DNA of 64,000 nt from Sporosarcina sp. ACRSM (GTDB lineage Bacteria > Bacillota > Bacilli > Bacillales_A > Planococcaceae). The notes under the pieces are model-generated. The model was not told the DNA's origin. It saw nothing but the letters and a program-made list of their open reading frames with translations, and searched no databases. Of this stretch, positions 35,090 through 43,727 are shown piece by piece (within the stretch, counting starts at the first letter, position 1; each line of letters starts with the position of its first letter). The DNA lies in the NCBI RefSeq assembly GCF_022346545.1, contig NZ_JAKRNU010000006.1:124001-188000 (forward strand), read 5' to 3'. A program made the position numbers and the translations under genes.

Positions 35090-36451
35090 TTAAATGTTCC
35101 CATTTTCATGTTTTGGTATGCATAAAATAGATAACGCAGCTATGACACCTGCAATAGCGAACAAATAGAAATTCATCGAAAGGTCAAATTTCCAAGACAT
35201 GAACAAGCCAACGAGTATAGGCGCCAAAATTGCCCCTATTCTACCAAAGCCAAGTGCCCATCCTAAAGCTGTTGCGCGATTTTCGGCATCAAAATACTTT
35301 GAGATATATGCGTTTAATATCAGCGTAGTGCCAATAGTTCCAAAGCCTGCAACACCTACAAGTCCATAAAGAATGAACATCGATGTTTTAATACTTAATA
35401 AAGAAATGGAAACTCCAGCCAGTAAGTAAGAAATGAAGATAACCTTTTTTGAGCCCCATCGATCTGCAGCTATTCCTGCTAAAAGAGACCCAAATACCGC
35501 TGAAAGATTAAGCATCAAAAGAAGCCCTAAGCTCGAACCCAGTGGGTATCCAGCTTCTCTCATCAGTTTCGGCAACCATGTAGTCAATCCATAGATCATA
35601 AACAACCCAAAGAAAAAGGTAATCCAGAAAAACATTGTTGCCCGAATGTTTTGTTTAGAAAATAGTGTGGTAATGTTGTTCGATTTACTTTTCCCATCCT
35701 GTTCTTTATCCGGCTGTTTCTGAATAATCGATTCCAAAGAAATATTATAGCGATTACCAATACGCTCAGCCTCTGCTCTTCTGCCTTTGGCTATTAGAAA
35801 ATCGATTGATTCAGGCATAAATTTGAGAATGAATGGAACTGCTAGAATGGGCACTGCTCCAATCATAAACATGATACGCCAGCCATGCTCCTCCAAAAAA
35901 AACATGGAAATCAAAGCGGAAAATACACCTCCGAAGGCGTATCCTGTATACATAATGGCATACATGAGTGATCTGCGTTTAATTGGTGAATATTCTATAG
36001 TCAGTGCAGACGCTGTAGGAATAATACCGCCGCATCCAAGACCAGCGATAAAACGGAATAAACCGAACATTTCCGGAGAAGGGGCTATAGACGAAAGAGC
36101 CATCATTATCGAAAATAAAGTTATACAAAATACCAATATCTTTTTTCTCCCAAAAATATCCGTAGCCGTCCCAACACATACGGCTCCTATAAGCATACCG
36201 ATCAGGGCATAGCTTCCTATGGAACCTCCCATTGCCGGGGATAATGCCCATGCCGGATATTCCAGTAACGCTGGGAGTACGGCTCCGTATATCGCTAAGT
36301 CGTAACCTTCAGCAAACATGCAAAAAAAACACATAAACACAACGAGGTAAGTCACCTTCGGAATAGAATTGGATTCAAAGTCAACCGCATCCAGCGGAGG
36401 ACTTGTTGCGGTATTCGAATAAGATGAGGACTTTTGTAATTGTTGTTTCAC
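35090..36451 (-). CDS. MFS transporter, aromatic acid:H+ symporter (AAHS) type
   Basis: 453 residues, 12 helices, close in pattern to the protein at 17749: CMFAEGYDLAIYGAVLPALLE in TM1 (Asp conserved), FGRKKILVFCITLFSIMMAL, RFIAGLGCGGIIPTASALTI and GVAGFGTIGTTLILNAYI. Probably an importer of an aromatic carboxylate. GTG start with AAAGGAG 8 nt upstream. Separated from the RidA/cyclase/ThDP unit by a terminator, it is likely its own transcript, but its place beside that unit suggests it transports its substrate. Confidence 0.87.
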   Translation of the reverse strand: MKQQLQKSSSYSNTATSPPLDAVDFESNSIPKVTYLVVFMCFFCMFAEGYDLAIYGAVLPALLEYPAWALSPAMGGSIGSYALIGMLIGAVCVGTATDIFGRKKILVFCITLFSIMMALSSIAPSPEMFGLFRFIAGLGCGGIIPTASALTIEYSPIKRRSLMYAIMYTGYAFGGVFSALISMFFLEEHGWRIMFMIGAVPILAVPFILKFMPESIDFLIAKGRRAEAERIGNRYNISLESIIQKQPDKEQDGKSKSNNITTLFSKQNIRATMFFWITFFFGLFMIYGLTTWLPKLMREAGYPLGSSLGLLLMLNLSAVFGSLLAGIAADRWGSKKVIFISYLLAGVSISLLSIKTSMFILYGLVGVAGFGTIGTTLILNAYISKYFDAENRATALGWALGFGRIGAILAPILVGLFMSWKFDLSMNFYLFAIAGVIAALSILCIPKHENGNI

Positions 36452-36813
36452 ATGAACAGCTCCTTTTGTTTCGTTATTTGTAGGTACAAAAATTCATCCA
36501 AGGCTTTTTATACTCCAATCTGCAATTAACATAGCATCATATTTACAGCTCACTTTTGAAAATGATTACATCATCATGAAATAGTTAATAGTCTCTCTTC
36601 TCCCCCTTTTCCCCCGCCGATAGACATTGCTGTAACACCACCCAGTTGTCAAAAAAGATAGAATAATATGTATTAATATAGTTGCCAAATAAGTTCTTCA
36701 CAAGAACATAGTTTAAAATGGTTAAACTTTATCCGTTTTCCATGCTTTTTTATAAAAAATACGAAACCCAATTATCTACGAGCGATCAATTGGGTCCCGT
36801 AAAGAGGAAGATA
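36452..36813. other. intergenic stretch, MFS promoter region
   Basis: 362 nt without a gene. It holds the terminator at 36755-36796 and presumably the promoter of the MFS gene; a TTAACAT half-site lies near 36525. No clear full operator seen. Confidence 0.4.
36755..36796 (-). terminator. terminator of the isatin-type unit
   Basis: ACCCAATT / AATTGGGT arms with 14-nt loop, then TTTCGTATTTTTT on the minus strand; 18 nt after the RidA stop. Confidence 0.75.
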
Positions 36814-37218
36814 TTATTCATCCATGACAACAGTCGCTTCAATCTCAATTAAGAATTCAGGTAAAGCTAATCCTGTGACACCGATGAGCGTTTGTGCGGG
36901 CGGAGGTACTTCGCCAAAAAACTCTTTTGTAGCAGCTCCAAAAATTTCATAATCATGCGGCCTTGTAGTAAATATTGTAGTTTTCACCACATGGTCCCAA
37001 GTAGCGCCGATCTCATTTAGAGCATGTTGGATATTCTGATAACACATGTTGGTTTGCTTTGCGAGGTCGTTCTCACCAACCACTTGGAATTCCTTATCCC
37101 AGGCTAGTTGACCAGAAAGAAAAGCAAGCTTTTTCCCTTTAGGAATCACCACATGAGTAAAACCAATGGGATCATGAATCGTACTAGGATTAATAATTTC
37201 TCTATGCTTGCTTTGCAT
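36814..37218 (-). CDS. RidA family enamine/imine deaminase
   Basis: 134-residue RidA-family protein. Core strings: GFTHVVIPKGKKLAFLSGQL, NMCYQNIQHALNEIGATWDH, VVKTTIFTTRPHDYEIF and PPAQTLIGVTGLALPEFLIE. Distinct from the 2-aminomuconate deaminase at 10002. The active-site Arg of canonical RidA (R105 in the RSxV motif) is replaced by TLIG, so the reaction may differ. The ATG at 37218 with GGAGG 8 nt upstream is preferred to a GTG in the RBS. Last gene of the unit with the cyclase-type hydrolase and ThDP enzyme; it may handle a reactive amine or imine formed there. Confidence 0.82.
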   Translation of the reverse strand: MQSKHREIINPSTIHDPIGFTHVVIPKGKKLAFLSGQLAWDKEFQVVGENDLAKQTNMCYQNIQHALNEIGATWDHVVKTTIFTTRPHDYEIFGAATKEFFGEVPPPAQTLIGVTGLALPEFLIEIEATVVMDE

Positions 37219-37322
37219 ATAATGCACCTCCTGCACTTAATGATTGACCTATTCTTTTTCTATAAATCCCAATATAGAAAGGCTTGCATCTTCCGTTGGT
37301 TTTATAAAGATAATCTATTCAA

Positions 37323-38126
37323 TTACACTAAAGCGATTGCTCTCATCGGGCTTCCACTGCCATGCTCGATTTTTAATGGAGCAGCAATCAGGATTGCCCC
37401 TTTTGGTGGTAGCTTATCAAGATTGGTCAACTGTGCCAATCCATATTTATTTGCCTCATGCATAAAATGATGGCTTGGAAATGGAGGATTGAATGTATGT
37501 GCTATCCCTGCATCCGTTCCGACCGTTTCAACACCTACACCTAAAATATCCCGTTCTACAAGGAGTTTCGAGGCTTCCGGTGTAAACCCCGGTGTATGTG
37601 ACAAACCATTTTCATCAATATTAAAAAATTTGTCGCCATTTACATATTCGGACCAACCAGTATAGAGGAGTACCCAAGAATCTTTAGGGATTTCTCCGTA
37701 CTCTGCCTCGTATTCTCTTATATCTTCGACAGTCAAACAGTAGTCGGGATTTTCTTCACTTTTTGCTTTTATATTAATGACACGCACTTCACCGATTAGT
37801 CTTTTTGCAGGGATTTTATCGACGCTATCGTTTTCCTTACCGGAAATCCAATGATTCGGTGCATCGAAATGTGTACCGCAATGTTCACCTAACGTGAGGT
37901 CATTCCAGTAACAGACAGGGCCGGTTGCATCGTATTTTGAAATCTGCGTGGATTTAAATGAACTTGTATTGACAAAAGGTTCTGGCAATTGAATCACCGG
38001 TGTATCCTCATTTAATACTTGTGTAAGATCCACGACTTCAATTGAATCGTTGGCTAGACCTTCGAGCACTTGATTTAAAGCTTGATTTCCCGGTTTTTTA
38101 CTTAGTACTTGCGATTGAACATTCAT
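37323..38126 (-). CDS. cyclase-family metal-dependent hydrolase, possibly isatin hydrolase
   Basis: 267-residue member of the cyclase/kynurenine-formamidase-like family. The metal motif HCGTHFDAPNHW (H-x-G-T-H-x-D-x-P-x-H) is intact near residue 90; N-terminal VDLTQVLNEDTPVIQLPEPF and C-terminal SHHFMHEANKYGLAQLTNLD then GAILIAAPLKIEHGSGSPMR are typical. Known members include bacterial kynurenine formamidase (KynB, about 205 aa) and Mn-dependent isatin hydrolase (about 260 aa); length and the neighbouring ThDP decarboxylase plus aldehyde dehydrogenase favour isatin -> isatinate here. That role is inference; formamidase remains possible. Confidence 0.8.
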   Translation of the reverse strand: MNVQSQVLSKKPGNQALNQVLEGLANDSIEVVDLTQVLNEDTPVIQLPEPFVNTSSFKSTQISKYDATGPVCYWNDLTLGEHCGTHFDAPNHWISGKENDSVDKIPAKRLIGEVRVINIKAKSEENPDYCLTVEDIREYEAEYGEIPKDSWVLLYTGWSEYVNGDKFFNIDENGLSHTPGFTPEASKLLVERDILGVGVETVGTDAGIAHTFNPPFPSHHFMHEANKYGLAQLTNLDKLPPKGAILIAAPLKIEHGSGSPMRAIALV

Positions 38127-38154
38127 CCCAATTCCCCCCCGTATGTTTTTACAA

Positions 38155-39915
38155 TTATCGTACAGTCTCTTTTACTGGTTCAATAGTCACTACTTCATCC
38201 GAATATACGTGTGGAATATAAACATCAATTACAGCTGAACGACCTTCCTTTACTTGTTTCAAGCCTTCTGCTAAGGCCTCTTTCAATTTCGAGCGCTCTT
38301 TCACCGTAATGGCATGAGCATCTCCTGCAGCTGCAGCCACCCCTGCTAAATCTGCCGGCGGATCGAAGTGTACATAAAAATCTTGATGGGCGTTTGCTAC
38401 ACCGTCTGGGTGTACGCCCAAGGTCGAATGTTTAGGTGCACGCCATCCTCGATTATTGTAAATCACCGTTAAAAATGGCGTATTGTATCTCTTCGTCATC
38501 CAATGAACAGTCGAAGGGACACTGAATAAATACGAGCCGTCTCCTGTTAAGCTGATGATCGTTTTGTCGGGCTGAGAGAGTTTCATACCGATGGCCGCGC
38601 CGCCGTTCCATCCCAATGATCCTGCTCCGCTTCCATAGTAAGACCCTGGAACACTTGCTTCGATATGGTTGGAGATGACTCCATAGTTGGTGATTCCCTC
38701 ATTTAAAATAATCGTATTTTCATCCATCAATTCTCTTACGCAACCGGTCAGGTACTCAGGAGTGATGACATCCTCACCAGCTTGCTCAGCTTGGCGTCTT
38801 TCTTCTTTTAAATGCCCATGAAGCGCAGTATATTCTGCCCGTCGCACAGCAACCGCCTTTTGGTCGATTTCCTTGGTCTCTTCAAGCAATACGTTGATTT
38901 GTTGAAGAGCCGTATGTGCATCGGCTTTAAAGAAACGTTTGGAAGGTATGTACCATAGCGGCATTTCCTCTTTCAACGGATCTATATCAATATAGTAAAC
39001 GGTTGCATTTTCGGACGGTTTATTTTTCGTCGGAATCCAAGGTACGTCACTATCCAAAACCAGTACCAAATCAGCTTCAGCAAGTAGCTCATTTTGTTTT
39101 GCATCATTCCAATATGAACCGCAGTGCATTGGGTGGTCAGCTGGAAAATTCATATGATGCGGAACAGACTCAATAACAGGAATCGCCAAGTTGTCGCTCA
39201 AACGGACAAGCTCATTGACTGCTTCTTTCTTTCTACCCAGATAAGATGTAACGATTAAAGGCTTTTTAGCGGCCAGCAAGTCTTTGGCCAATTCTTCAAT
39301 TAAATTTGGAGGAACTGCCGCCGGAGCTATTGGCTCCCACAACTCTTTTTGAATCGTAACAGGTTTAGTTTCTTGTTCCATTGCTTCTCGTGCACCCATT
39401 AGATAAACAGGTCCCGGTGGATCACTCTTAGCCACTTGCAAAGCGCGATGGACCAACTGTTTTACATTGGCGCCTGTTCGGATTTCATTATCATATTTTG
39501 AATAGCCGCGCATAATGCCGCGCTGATCAAAAACATCCTGAATCCAGTGAATAAACTCATTCCGACTCCCAGTCAACTCGCCCTCCTGTGTGTAAGGAGA
39601 TGAACCTGCAAAAACCAATACGGGAACACGGCTCTTAAAGGCATTATGAATGGCTCCACCCATATTCTGCGTACCACATTCCACATGAACAATGACCGCT
39701 TGTGGCTTACCTGTTGCCTGCGCATATCCGTGGGCCGCACTGAGCGCAACAAATTCGTGTGGACATGTAATTACTGTAGGCAATTCCCGGTTCTCTTGCT
39801 TGGCAATGGCCAAGCTCTCAATGATCGAAGGATGATCACTTCCTAAGTTGGCAAAAATATAGGAAACACCCGCTTCTTGTAAGGCCTCCAAAAAGGCTGT
39901 ACCTGTTGTATACAA
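38155..39915 (-). CDS. ThDP-dependent 2-oxoacid decarboxylase/acetolactate-synthase-like enzyme
   Basis: 586-residue three-domain ThDP enzyme. The activating Glu is in TCPHEFVALSAAHGYAQATG, followed by HVECGTQNMGGAIHNAFKSR; the ThDP/Mg motif is LTGDGSYLFSVPSTVHWMTK with YNNRGW (GDG-x26-NN). It lacks the FAD-site features of true acetolactate synthase as far as I can see and is closest in style to benzoylformate-decarboxylase-like proteins. Isatinate is 2-aminobenzoylformate, so decarboxylation to 2-aminobenzaldehyde would connect the adjacent hydrolase and aldehyde dehydrogenase (inference). TTG start with GGAGGAG upstream. Preceded by a perfect 38-bp palindrome containing the GTTAA-N4-TTAAC box, centred 29.5 bp from a -10. 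Confidence 0.85.
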   Translation of the reverse strand: MYTTGTAFLEALQEAGVSYIFANLGSDHPSIIESLAIAKQENRELPTVITCPHEFVALSAAHGYAQATGKPQAVIVHVECGTQNMGGAIHNAFKSRVPVLVFAGSSPYTQEGELTGSRNEFIHWIQDVFDQRGIMRGYSKYDNEIRTGANVKQLVHRALQVAKSDPPGPVYLMGAREAMEQETKPVTIQKELWEPIAPAAVPPNLIEELAKDLLAAKKPLIVTSYLGRKKEAVNELVRLSDNLAIPVIESVPHHMNFPADHPMHCGSYWNDAKQNELLAEADLVLVLDSDVPWIPTKNKPSENATVYYIDIDPLKEEMPLWYIPSKRFFKADAHTALQQINVLLEETKEIDQKAVAVRRAEYTALHGHLKEERRQAEQAGEDVITPEYLTGCVRELMDENTIILNEGITNYGVISNHIEASVPGSYYGSGAGSLGWNGGAAIGMKLSQPDKTIISLTGDGSYLFSVPSTVHWMTKRYNTPFLTVIYNNRGWRAPKHSTLGVHPDGVANAHQDFYVHFDPPADLAGVAAAAGDAHAITVKERSKLKEALAEGLKQVKEGRSAVIDVYIPHVYSDEVVTIEPVKETVR

Positions 39916-39961
39916 TGTAACTCCTCCTAATCAAATGTTCTTGTCATCTAGATGTAAATTC

Positions 39962-40005
39962 ATAATAAAATAGCTTTTATGATTAAGATGTTAATTAATT
40001 AACAT
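39962..40005 (-). promoter_or_regulatory. GTTAA-N4-TTAAC box and -10 upstream of the ThDP gene
   Basis: ATGTTAATTAATTAACAT at 39988-40005, core of a perfect 38-bp palindrome spanning 39978-40015. TATTAT at 39962-39967 puts the box centre at about -41.5, the class II Crp/Fnr activation position. Confidence 0.7.
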
Positions 40006-40049
40006 CTTAATCATATTTTTAGAATTAACAGAAAACACCTTAAATAAAG

Positions 40050-40083
40050 ATGCAGAGTCATGTGGATATTCATAACTCTGCAC
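40050..40083 (-). terminator. terminator of the aldehyde dehydrogenase gene
   Basis: TGCAGAGT / ACTCTGCA stem extended by ATG/CAT, 20 nt after the stop; T-rich but broken tail. Confidence 0.6.
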
Positions 40084-40102
40084 TTTTATCAACTAGCTTG
40101 TT

Positions 40103-41605
40103 TTATATAAATAGCCCTGCCGGCGGAAGCTGGTATGCTGCGACAATCGTCTTGGACTGGCTGTACGCATCCAAAGCTTCTTTGCTATATTCTCTGCCGA
40201 CACCACTGTTTTTGTAACCGCCAAATGGTGCTCCGGATTGGAAGTTGAAATAAGAGTTGATCCAGACACTTCCAGCCTCTATTTTATTAGCTGTTTCCAA
40301 AGCTTTTTCCAAGTCTGTCGTCATAATTCCGGCGGCTAGTCCGTATTCAACGTTGTTGGCGATTTCAATGACTTCTTCGATATCCTTCCATCGACTGATG
40401 GTTGCAGCAGGGCCAAAAATCTCTTCCTGAGCAATTCTCATATTTGGCTCAGCCTCAATAATTGTCGGCTCAATGAAATAACCATGTTCATGACCTGGAA
40501 CAGTCACACGATTACCACCATAGAGAATCTTTGCACCTTCTTGTTTGGCAATCTCAAAATAATTCAGTACACGTTCGCCTTGTTTTTTATTAATAATAGA
40601 TGCCAATCGTGTAGAACGATCGGTTGGTGGACCGATTTTCACCTTTTTAGCTCTTTCAATCAATTTTTCTACGAACTCATCGTAGATGTCATCATGAACT
40701 AAAAGTCGCGTTCCTAGAATACAGCTTTCGCCATTAAAGAATGTATAGCCCAGCGTCGCATTCTCAACCGCCCGATCGATGTCCACATCAGGGAATACAA
40801 TATGAGGCGCTTTGCCCCCGAGCTCAAGAGTGACAGGAAGAATTCTTTCACCTGCTGTTTTACCGACAAGTTTACCGACCCCTACACTCCCTGTAAATGC
40901 CAACTTATCTATATCAGGATGATCAATCAAAGCCTGACCAGCCTCAGTACCGTATCCTGGAACCACATTGACTACACCTTTAGGAAGAATGTCTCCTATA
41001 AGCTTGGCAAGTTCCATGACAGAAAGGCAAGCGTCTTCTGCAGGCTTCAGGACAACAGTGTTTCCTGCCGCCAAAGCCGGCGCCAACTTGAAAGAAGCCA
41101 TTATCATTGGCACATTCCAAGGAATGATTTGAGCGCAGACGCCAAGCGGCTCCTTCTTAGTTATTAAATAGCCATTTTCCACGGGTCTGGAAGCGCCTTC
41201 ATAATGAGTCAGAATTGCCGATGCAAAATAACGGAACTGATAGATAGCAAGTTTATAATCCAGATCGAATTCATGGAGAGCTCTACCTGTATCCATGCAC
41301 TCGATCAACTTTAAGCGTTCCTGATTTTCTTCTAGTACATCGGCAATTTTATTGATCAGTGCTGAACGTTCCTCAATCGTTGTGTTTGCCCAGCCTGGGA
41401 AAGCTGCTCTTGCTGCTTTTACTGCTTTGTCAACATCTTCTTTTCCCCCACGGCCGATTTGTGCAAGAACTTCTCCTGTAGCAGCATTTACCGCATCGAT
41501 GTATCCGTTAGCTGCTTCAACTGATTCCCCATTAATAAATGGACCATACTTTTCATTGAGTTTCACTTCGTTTGGACTGATTTGAGTTAAAGTTTCCATT
41601 CCCAT
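40103..41605 (-). CDS. NAD(P)-dependent aldehyde dehydrogenase (candidate 2-aminobenzaldehyde dehydrogenase)
   Basis: 500-residue aldehyde dehydrogenase of the ALDH1/2/betaine class. Visible: IIPWNVPMIMASFKLAPALA, FTGSVGVGKLVGKTAG, the catalytic Glu in TLELGGKAPHIVF, nucleophile Cys in FFNGESCILGTRLLV and APFGGYKNSGVGRE. It is transcribed toward the ThDP decarboxylase gene from its own promoter with a GTTAA box. An aromatic aldehyde made by that enzyme is the most likely substrate; in the isatin model this would be 2-aminobenzaldehyde to anthranilate. A second ATG two codons downstream (41599) is an equally good start by RBS spacing. Confidence 0.88.
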   Translation of the reverse strand: MGMETLTQISPNEVKLNEKYGPFINGESVEAANGYIDAVNAATGEVLAQIGRGGKEDVDKAVKAARAAFPGWANTTIEERSALINKIADVLEENQERLKLIECMDTGRALHEFDLDYKLAIYQFRYFASAILTHYEGASRPVENGYLITKKEPLGVCAQIIPWNVPMIMASFKLAPALAAGNTVVLKPAEDACLSVMELAKLIGDILPKGVVNVVPGYGTEAGQALIDHPDIDKLAFTGSVGVGKLVGKTAGERILPVTLELGGKAPHIVFPDVDIDRAVENATLGYTFFNGESCILGTRLLVHDDIYDEFVEKLIERAKKVKIGPPTDRSTRLASIINKKQGERVLNYFEIAKQEGAKILYGGNRVTVPGHEHGYFIEPTIIEAEPNMRIAQEEIFGPAATISRWKDIEEVIEIANNVEYGLAAGIMTTDLEKALETANKIEAGSVWINSYFNFQSGAPFGGYKNSGVGREYSKEALDAYSQSKTIVAAYQLPPAGLFI

Positions 41606-41758
41606 TTCCCCTCCATCATCATAATAAATTCTTATAGGATTGCAGACCCATAACGAGTTCCCTTTGCGAAAAAATGAGGTTGTTCACAACGATCATGTTA
41701 TGAATTGCTCGTCCAATTATCACATAAATCTGGTAATTAAACCTCCTAAATTAACTAT

Positions 41759-41803
41759 ATCATATCAGAATATTCGTAACAAAGTATGTTAACTCGTTAA
41801 CAT
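41759..41803 (-). promoter_or_regulatory. GTTAA-N4-TTAAC box and -10 upstream of the aldehyde dehydrogenase gene
   Basis: Perfect palindrome ATGTTAACTCGTTAACAT at 41786-41803 except the central N4; TATGAT at 41759-41764 lies 30.5 bp from the box centre, near the class II activation geometry. Confidence 0.68.
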
Positions 41804-41927
41804 ATTCTTATACTAATTTAGCTTTCCCTCCATTTCCAATTACTTTATAACCATATAATGTTTGATTTTAAGAATTAAAACAATCTTGATATTTAATATC
41901 GTTAAACTATATGAATATTTAAAATAT

Positions 41928-41973
41928 ATGTTAAATTATTTACACTTTTATGAGCTTTTTTATCGAATAATAT
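41928..41973 (+). promoter_or_regulatory. GTTAA-type box upstream of crp-2
   Basis: ATGTTAAATTATTTACAC (one core mismatch) at 41928-41945, with TAATAT at 41968-41973 on the plus strand. Would control crp-2/crp-3. Confidence 0.45.
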
Positions 41974-42238
41974 GGACAAGGGCTATTATACAAAGCTCAA
42001 TCTAGTAAGGGATACTATCTGTTTTTACGTTAACCCCTTTAACTTAACAATACTTTTCAATTTTTTATTTTTTTTTGTAAAACTAGTTTGATATTCTATC
42101 TTTCTTGTTCTACAATATGTTTTGATTGTTTGTAAAAGTAAAATTCCATCAATAATTTTCAGATAAGAGCGAATCATTAAAATATAAAGAGCTTAGACCT
42201 GATCAGAAATTACCACCTTGAAGGGGATGTGGAGATGT

Positions 42239-42850
42239 ATGAGATATATGTGGGAACCATTTGTTCAATACGGGCAAAAAAGGAGAAGAAATAAAGGAGA
42301 AATCTTATATTCACAGGGAGAGAAAGGTAAAGGATTTTATTATTTGACAGAGGGAAAAATCAGTTTTCGGCTACTTTCCGAAGATGGCAAGGAAAGGATT
42401 ATAGATTACATGTTAGAAGGCTTTTTATTTGGGGAACAAGGAGTCTCCAGTGACAATTATTATATTACTGCGATGGCCGATACTGATGTGTCAGTTTATT
42501 ATTTCTCCAATGAATCCTTTATAACAATTTTAAGAGACCATGCGAATGCAAAAGAAATTTTTATAAGCTCAATTATTAGTAAGATGAGATTGCTCAAGGA
42601 AACTTATGCTATTTTAAACAAACCTTATGAACAGCAGATGGCCCACTTCATAATGCTACTATGTAAAAAGCATGACAGTCAAACGGTTCCAATTACCCAA
42701 ATCGACCTTGCTCAATATATTGGAACATCTCGTACAACGGTTTATAAAATAATACAGAAGTGGACGGAGAGAAATTTAGTACTTCAGAAAAACAGAAAGA
42801 TTGTGGTAACTGATCCTCTTGGAATGAAAGCGCTTTATGAACAAACTTAA
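42239..42850 (+). CDS. Crp/Fnr family transcriptional regulator 2
   Basis: About 203-residue regulator: beta-roll NKGEILYSQGEKGKGFYYLT, long C-helix, winged HTH with DLAQYIGTSRTTVYKIIQKW. The start is uncertain: ATG 42239 (GGAG 4 nt upstream) is chosen because the homologous protein at 63413 also has only about seven residues before the conserved Trp-Glu; alternatives are TTG 42218 and ATG 42227/42248. Lacks Fnr cysteines and the CRP-type Glu in the recognition helix (Thr instead). Tandem with crp-3 and divergent from the aldehyde dehydrogenase gene. Likely ligand-responsive activator binding the GTTAA-N4-TTAAC box. Confidence 0.85.
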   Translation: MRYMWEPFVQYGQKRRRNKGEILYSQGEKGKGFYYLTEGKISFRLLSEDGKERIIDYMLEGFLFGEQGVSSDNYYITAMADTDVSVYYFSNESFITILRDHANAKEIFISSIISKMRLLKETYAILNKPYEQQMAHFIMLLCKKHDSQTVPITQIDLAQYIGTSRTTVYKIIQKWTERNLVLQKNRKIVVTDPLGMKALYEQT

Positions 42851-42933
42851 ACTATTTCCTTACCGTCAACATTTTTGTCTTTCGTTTTTTGGGTAATTAA
42901 AATAAACTGATTTTAAACACTGGAGGGTTGACT

Positions 42934-43563
42934 TTGTTCACATTGACAAAGAATACATTAGATTCATGGGAAGATATTCTGCCATACGGAAAAAGAATAT
43001 TCATTAAAGCAAAGACAATCATCTTTCGTCAAGGAGAAATGGGACAAGGTTTTTACTATATCGAAAAAGGAATTATTAAAGTATGTTCTTTAAATACAGA
43101 TACTAATGAAAGAATATTAGATATCACCGGGCCTGGTATTTTAATTGGCGAACATACAATTGATCAACTCCCCTATTATTCAACAGCAATTTCTCATGAA
43201 GACAGTGTCTTATATTACTTTACCAAAGAAGATTATGAGAACTTATCCCAACACTACCCTGAAATTACCCTTTTATTTGCCAAATCACTTATTAACAAAA
43301 AGAAGATCCTTTTAAATATCATAAATGATCGCAGTGCCAGTGCGGAATATCAAATTGCCCGTTCATTAATATACTTAATGGAATCTTATCAAAACACGGA
43401 AATCAACTTAACGCAGCAGGAGTTATCTCACTATGTAGGTTTAACACGTATAACGGTCTATAAAATTTTAAAAGAGTGGGTATCAGAAGGTATTATTTCC
43501 ATTAAAAACAGAAAAATATTCATTCTGAATCCAAACGATCTAAACGAAAAATTAATAAAATAA
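42934..43563 (+). CDS. Crp/Fnr family transcriptional regulator 3
   Basis: 209-residue paralog of crp-2: IKAKTIIFRQGEMGQGFYYI in the beta-roll and recognition region ELSHYVGLTRITVYKILKEW near residue 170. TTG at 42934 is used because GGAGGG ends 6 nt upstream; the frame is open two codons earlier at another TTG that abuts the RBS. About 80 nt after crp-2 in the same orientation. Like the others it has Ile where CRP has Glu181, so a non-CRP half-site is expected. It is convergent with the flavin reductase unit. Confidence 0.86.
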   Translation: MFTLTKNTLDSWEDILPYGKRIFIKAKTIIFRQGEMGQGFYYIEKGIIKVCSLNTDTNERILDITGPGILIGEHTIDQLPYYSTAISHEDSVLYYFTKEDYENLSQHYPEITLLFAKSLINKKKILLNIINDRSASAEYQIARSLIYLMESYQNTEINLTQQELSHYVGLTRITVYKILKEWVSEGIISIKNRKIFILNPNDLNEKLIK

Positions 43564-43643
43564 CTATACCACTTTATACAGCTGCCTATTCTGGGTAACT
43601 CAAACTGCTAAGGTTTTTATAAAACTGCAGTAGAAGCTTAGCC

Positions 43644-43684
43644 ACAAGTACATGGACTTGCACTTAGCAAGTCCATGTACTTGT
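43644..43684. terminator. hairpin between convergent crp-3 and flavin reductase genes
   Basis: Perfect 18-bp arms ACAAGTACATGGACTTGC / GCAAGTCCATGTACTTGT, 5-nt loop. T-run is poor on either side, but position between convergent genes fits a bidirectional terminator. Confidence 0.65.
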
Positions 43685-43727
43685 CACTTAATTCATAATT
43701 ACTTTTGCATTGTACGAAAGTCTATAT

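Larger units (their letters stand above)
41606..42238. other. 633-nt AT-rich divergent regulatory region
   Basis: No protein gene supported. It separates the aldehyde dehydrogenase gene from crp-2 and holds GTTAA boxes at 41786 and 41928 and a weaker pair of TTAA half-sites near 42030 (GTTAACCCCTTTAAC). An orphan RBS-like TTAGGAGG on the minus strand (about 41741-41748) is followed only by ATG-TGA. Confidence 0.55.

Noticed and set aside
42024..42050. Additional GTTAA-like repeat GTTAACCCCTTTAAC in the crp-2 upstream region
   Set aside because: Spacer is 5 bp instead of 4 and no matching -10 was found; may be coincidental in AT-rich DNA.
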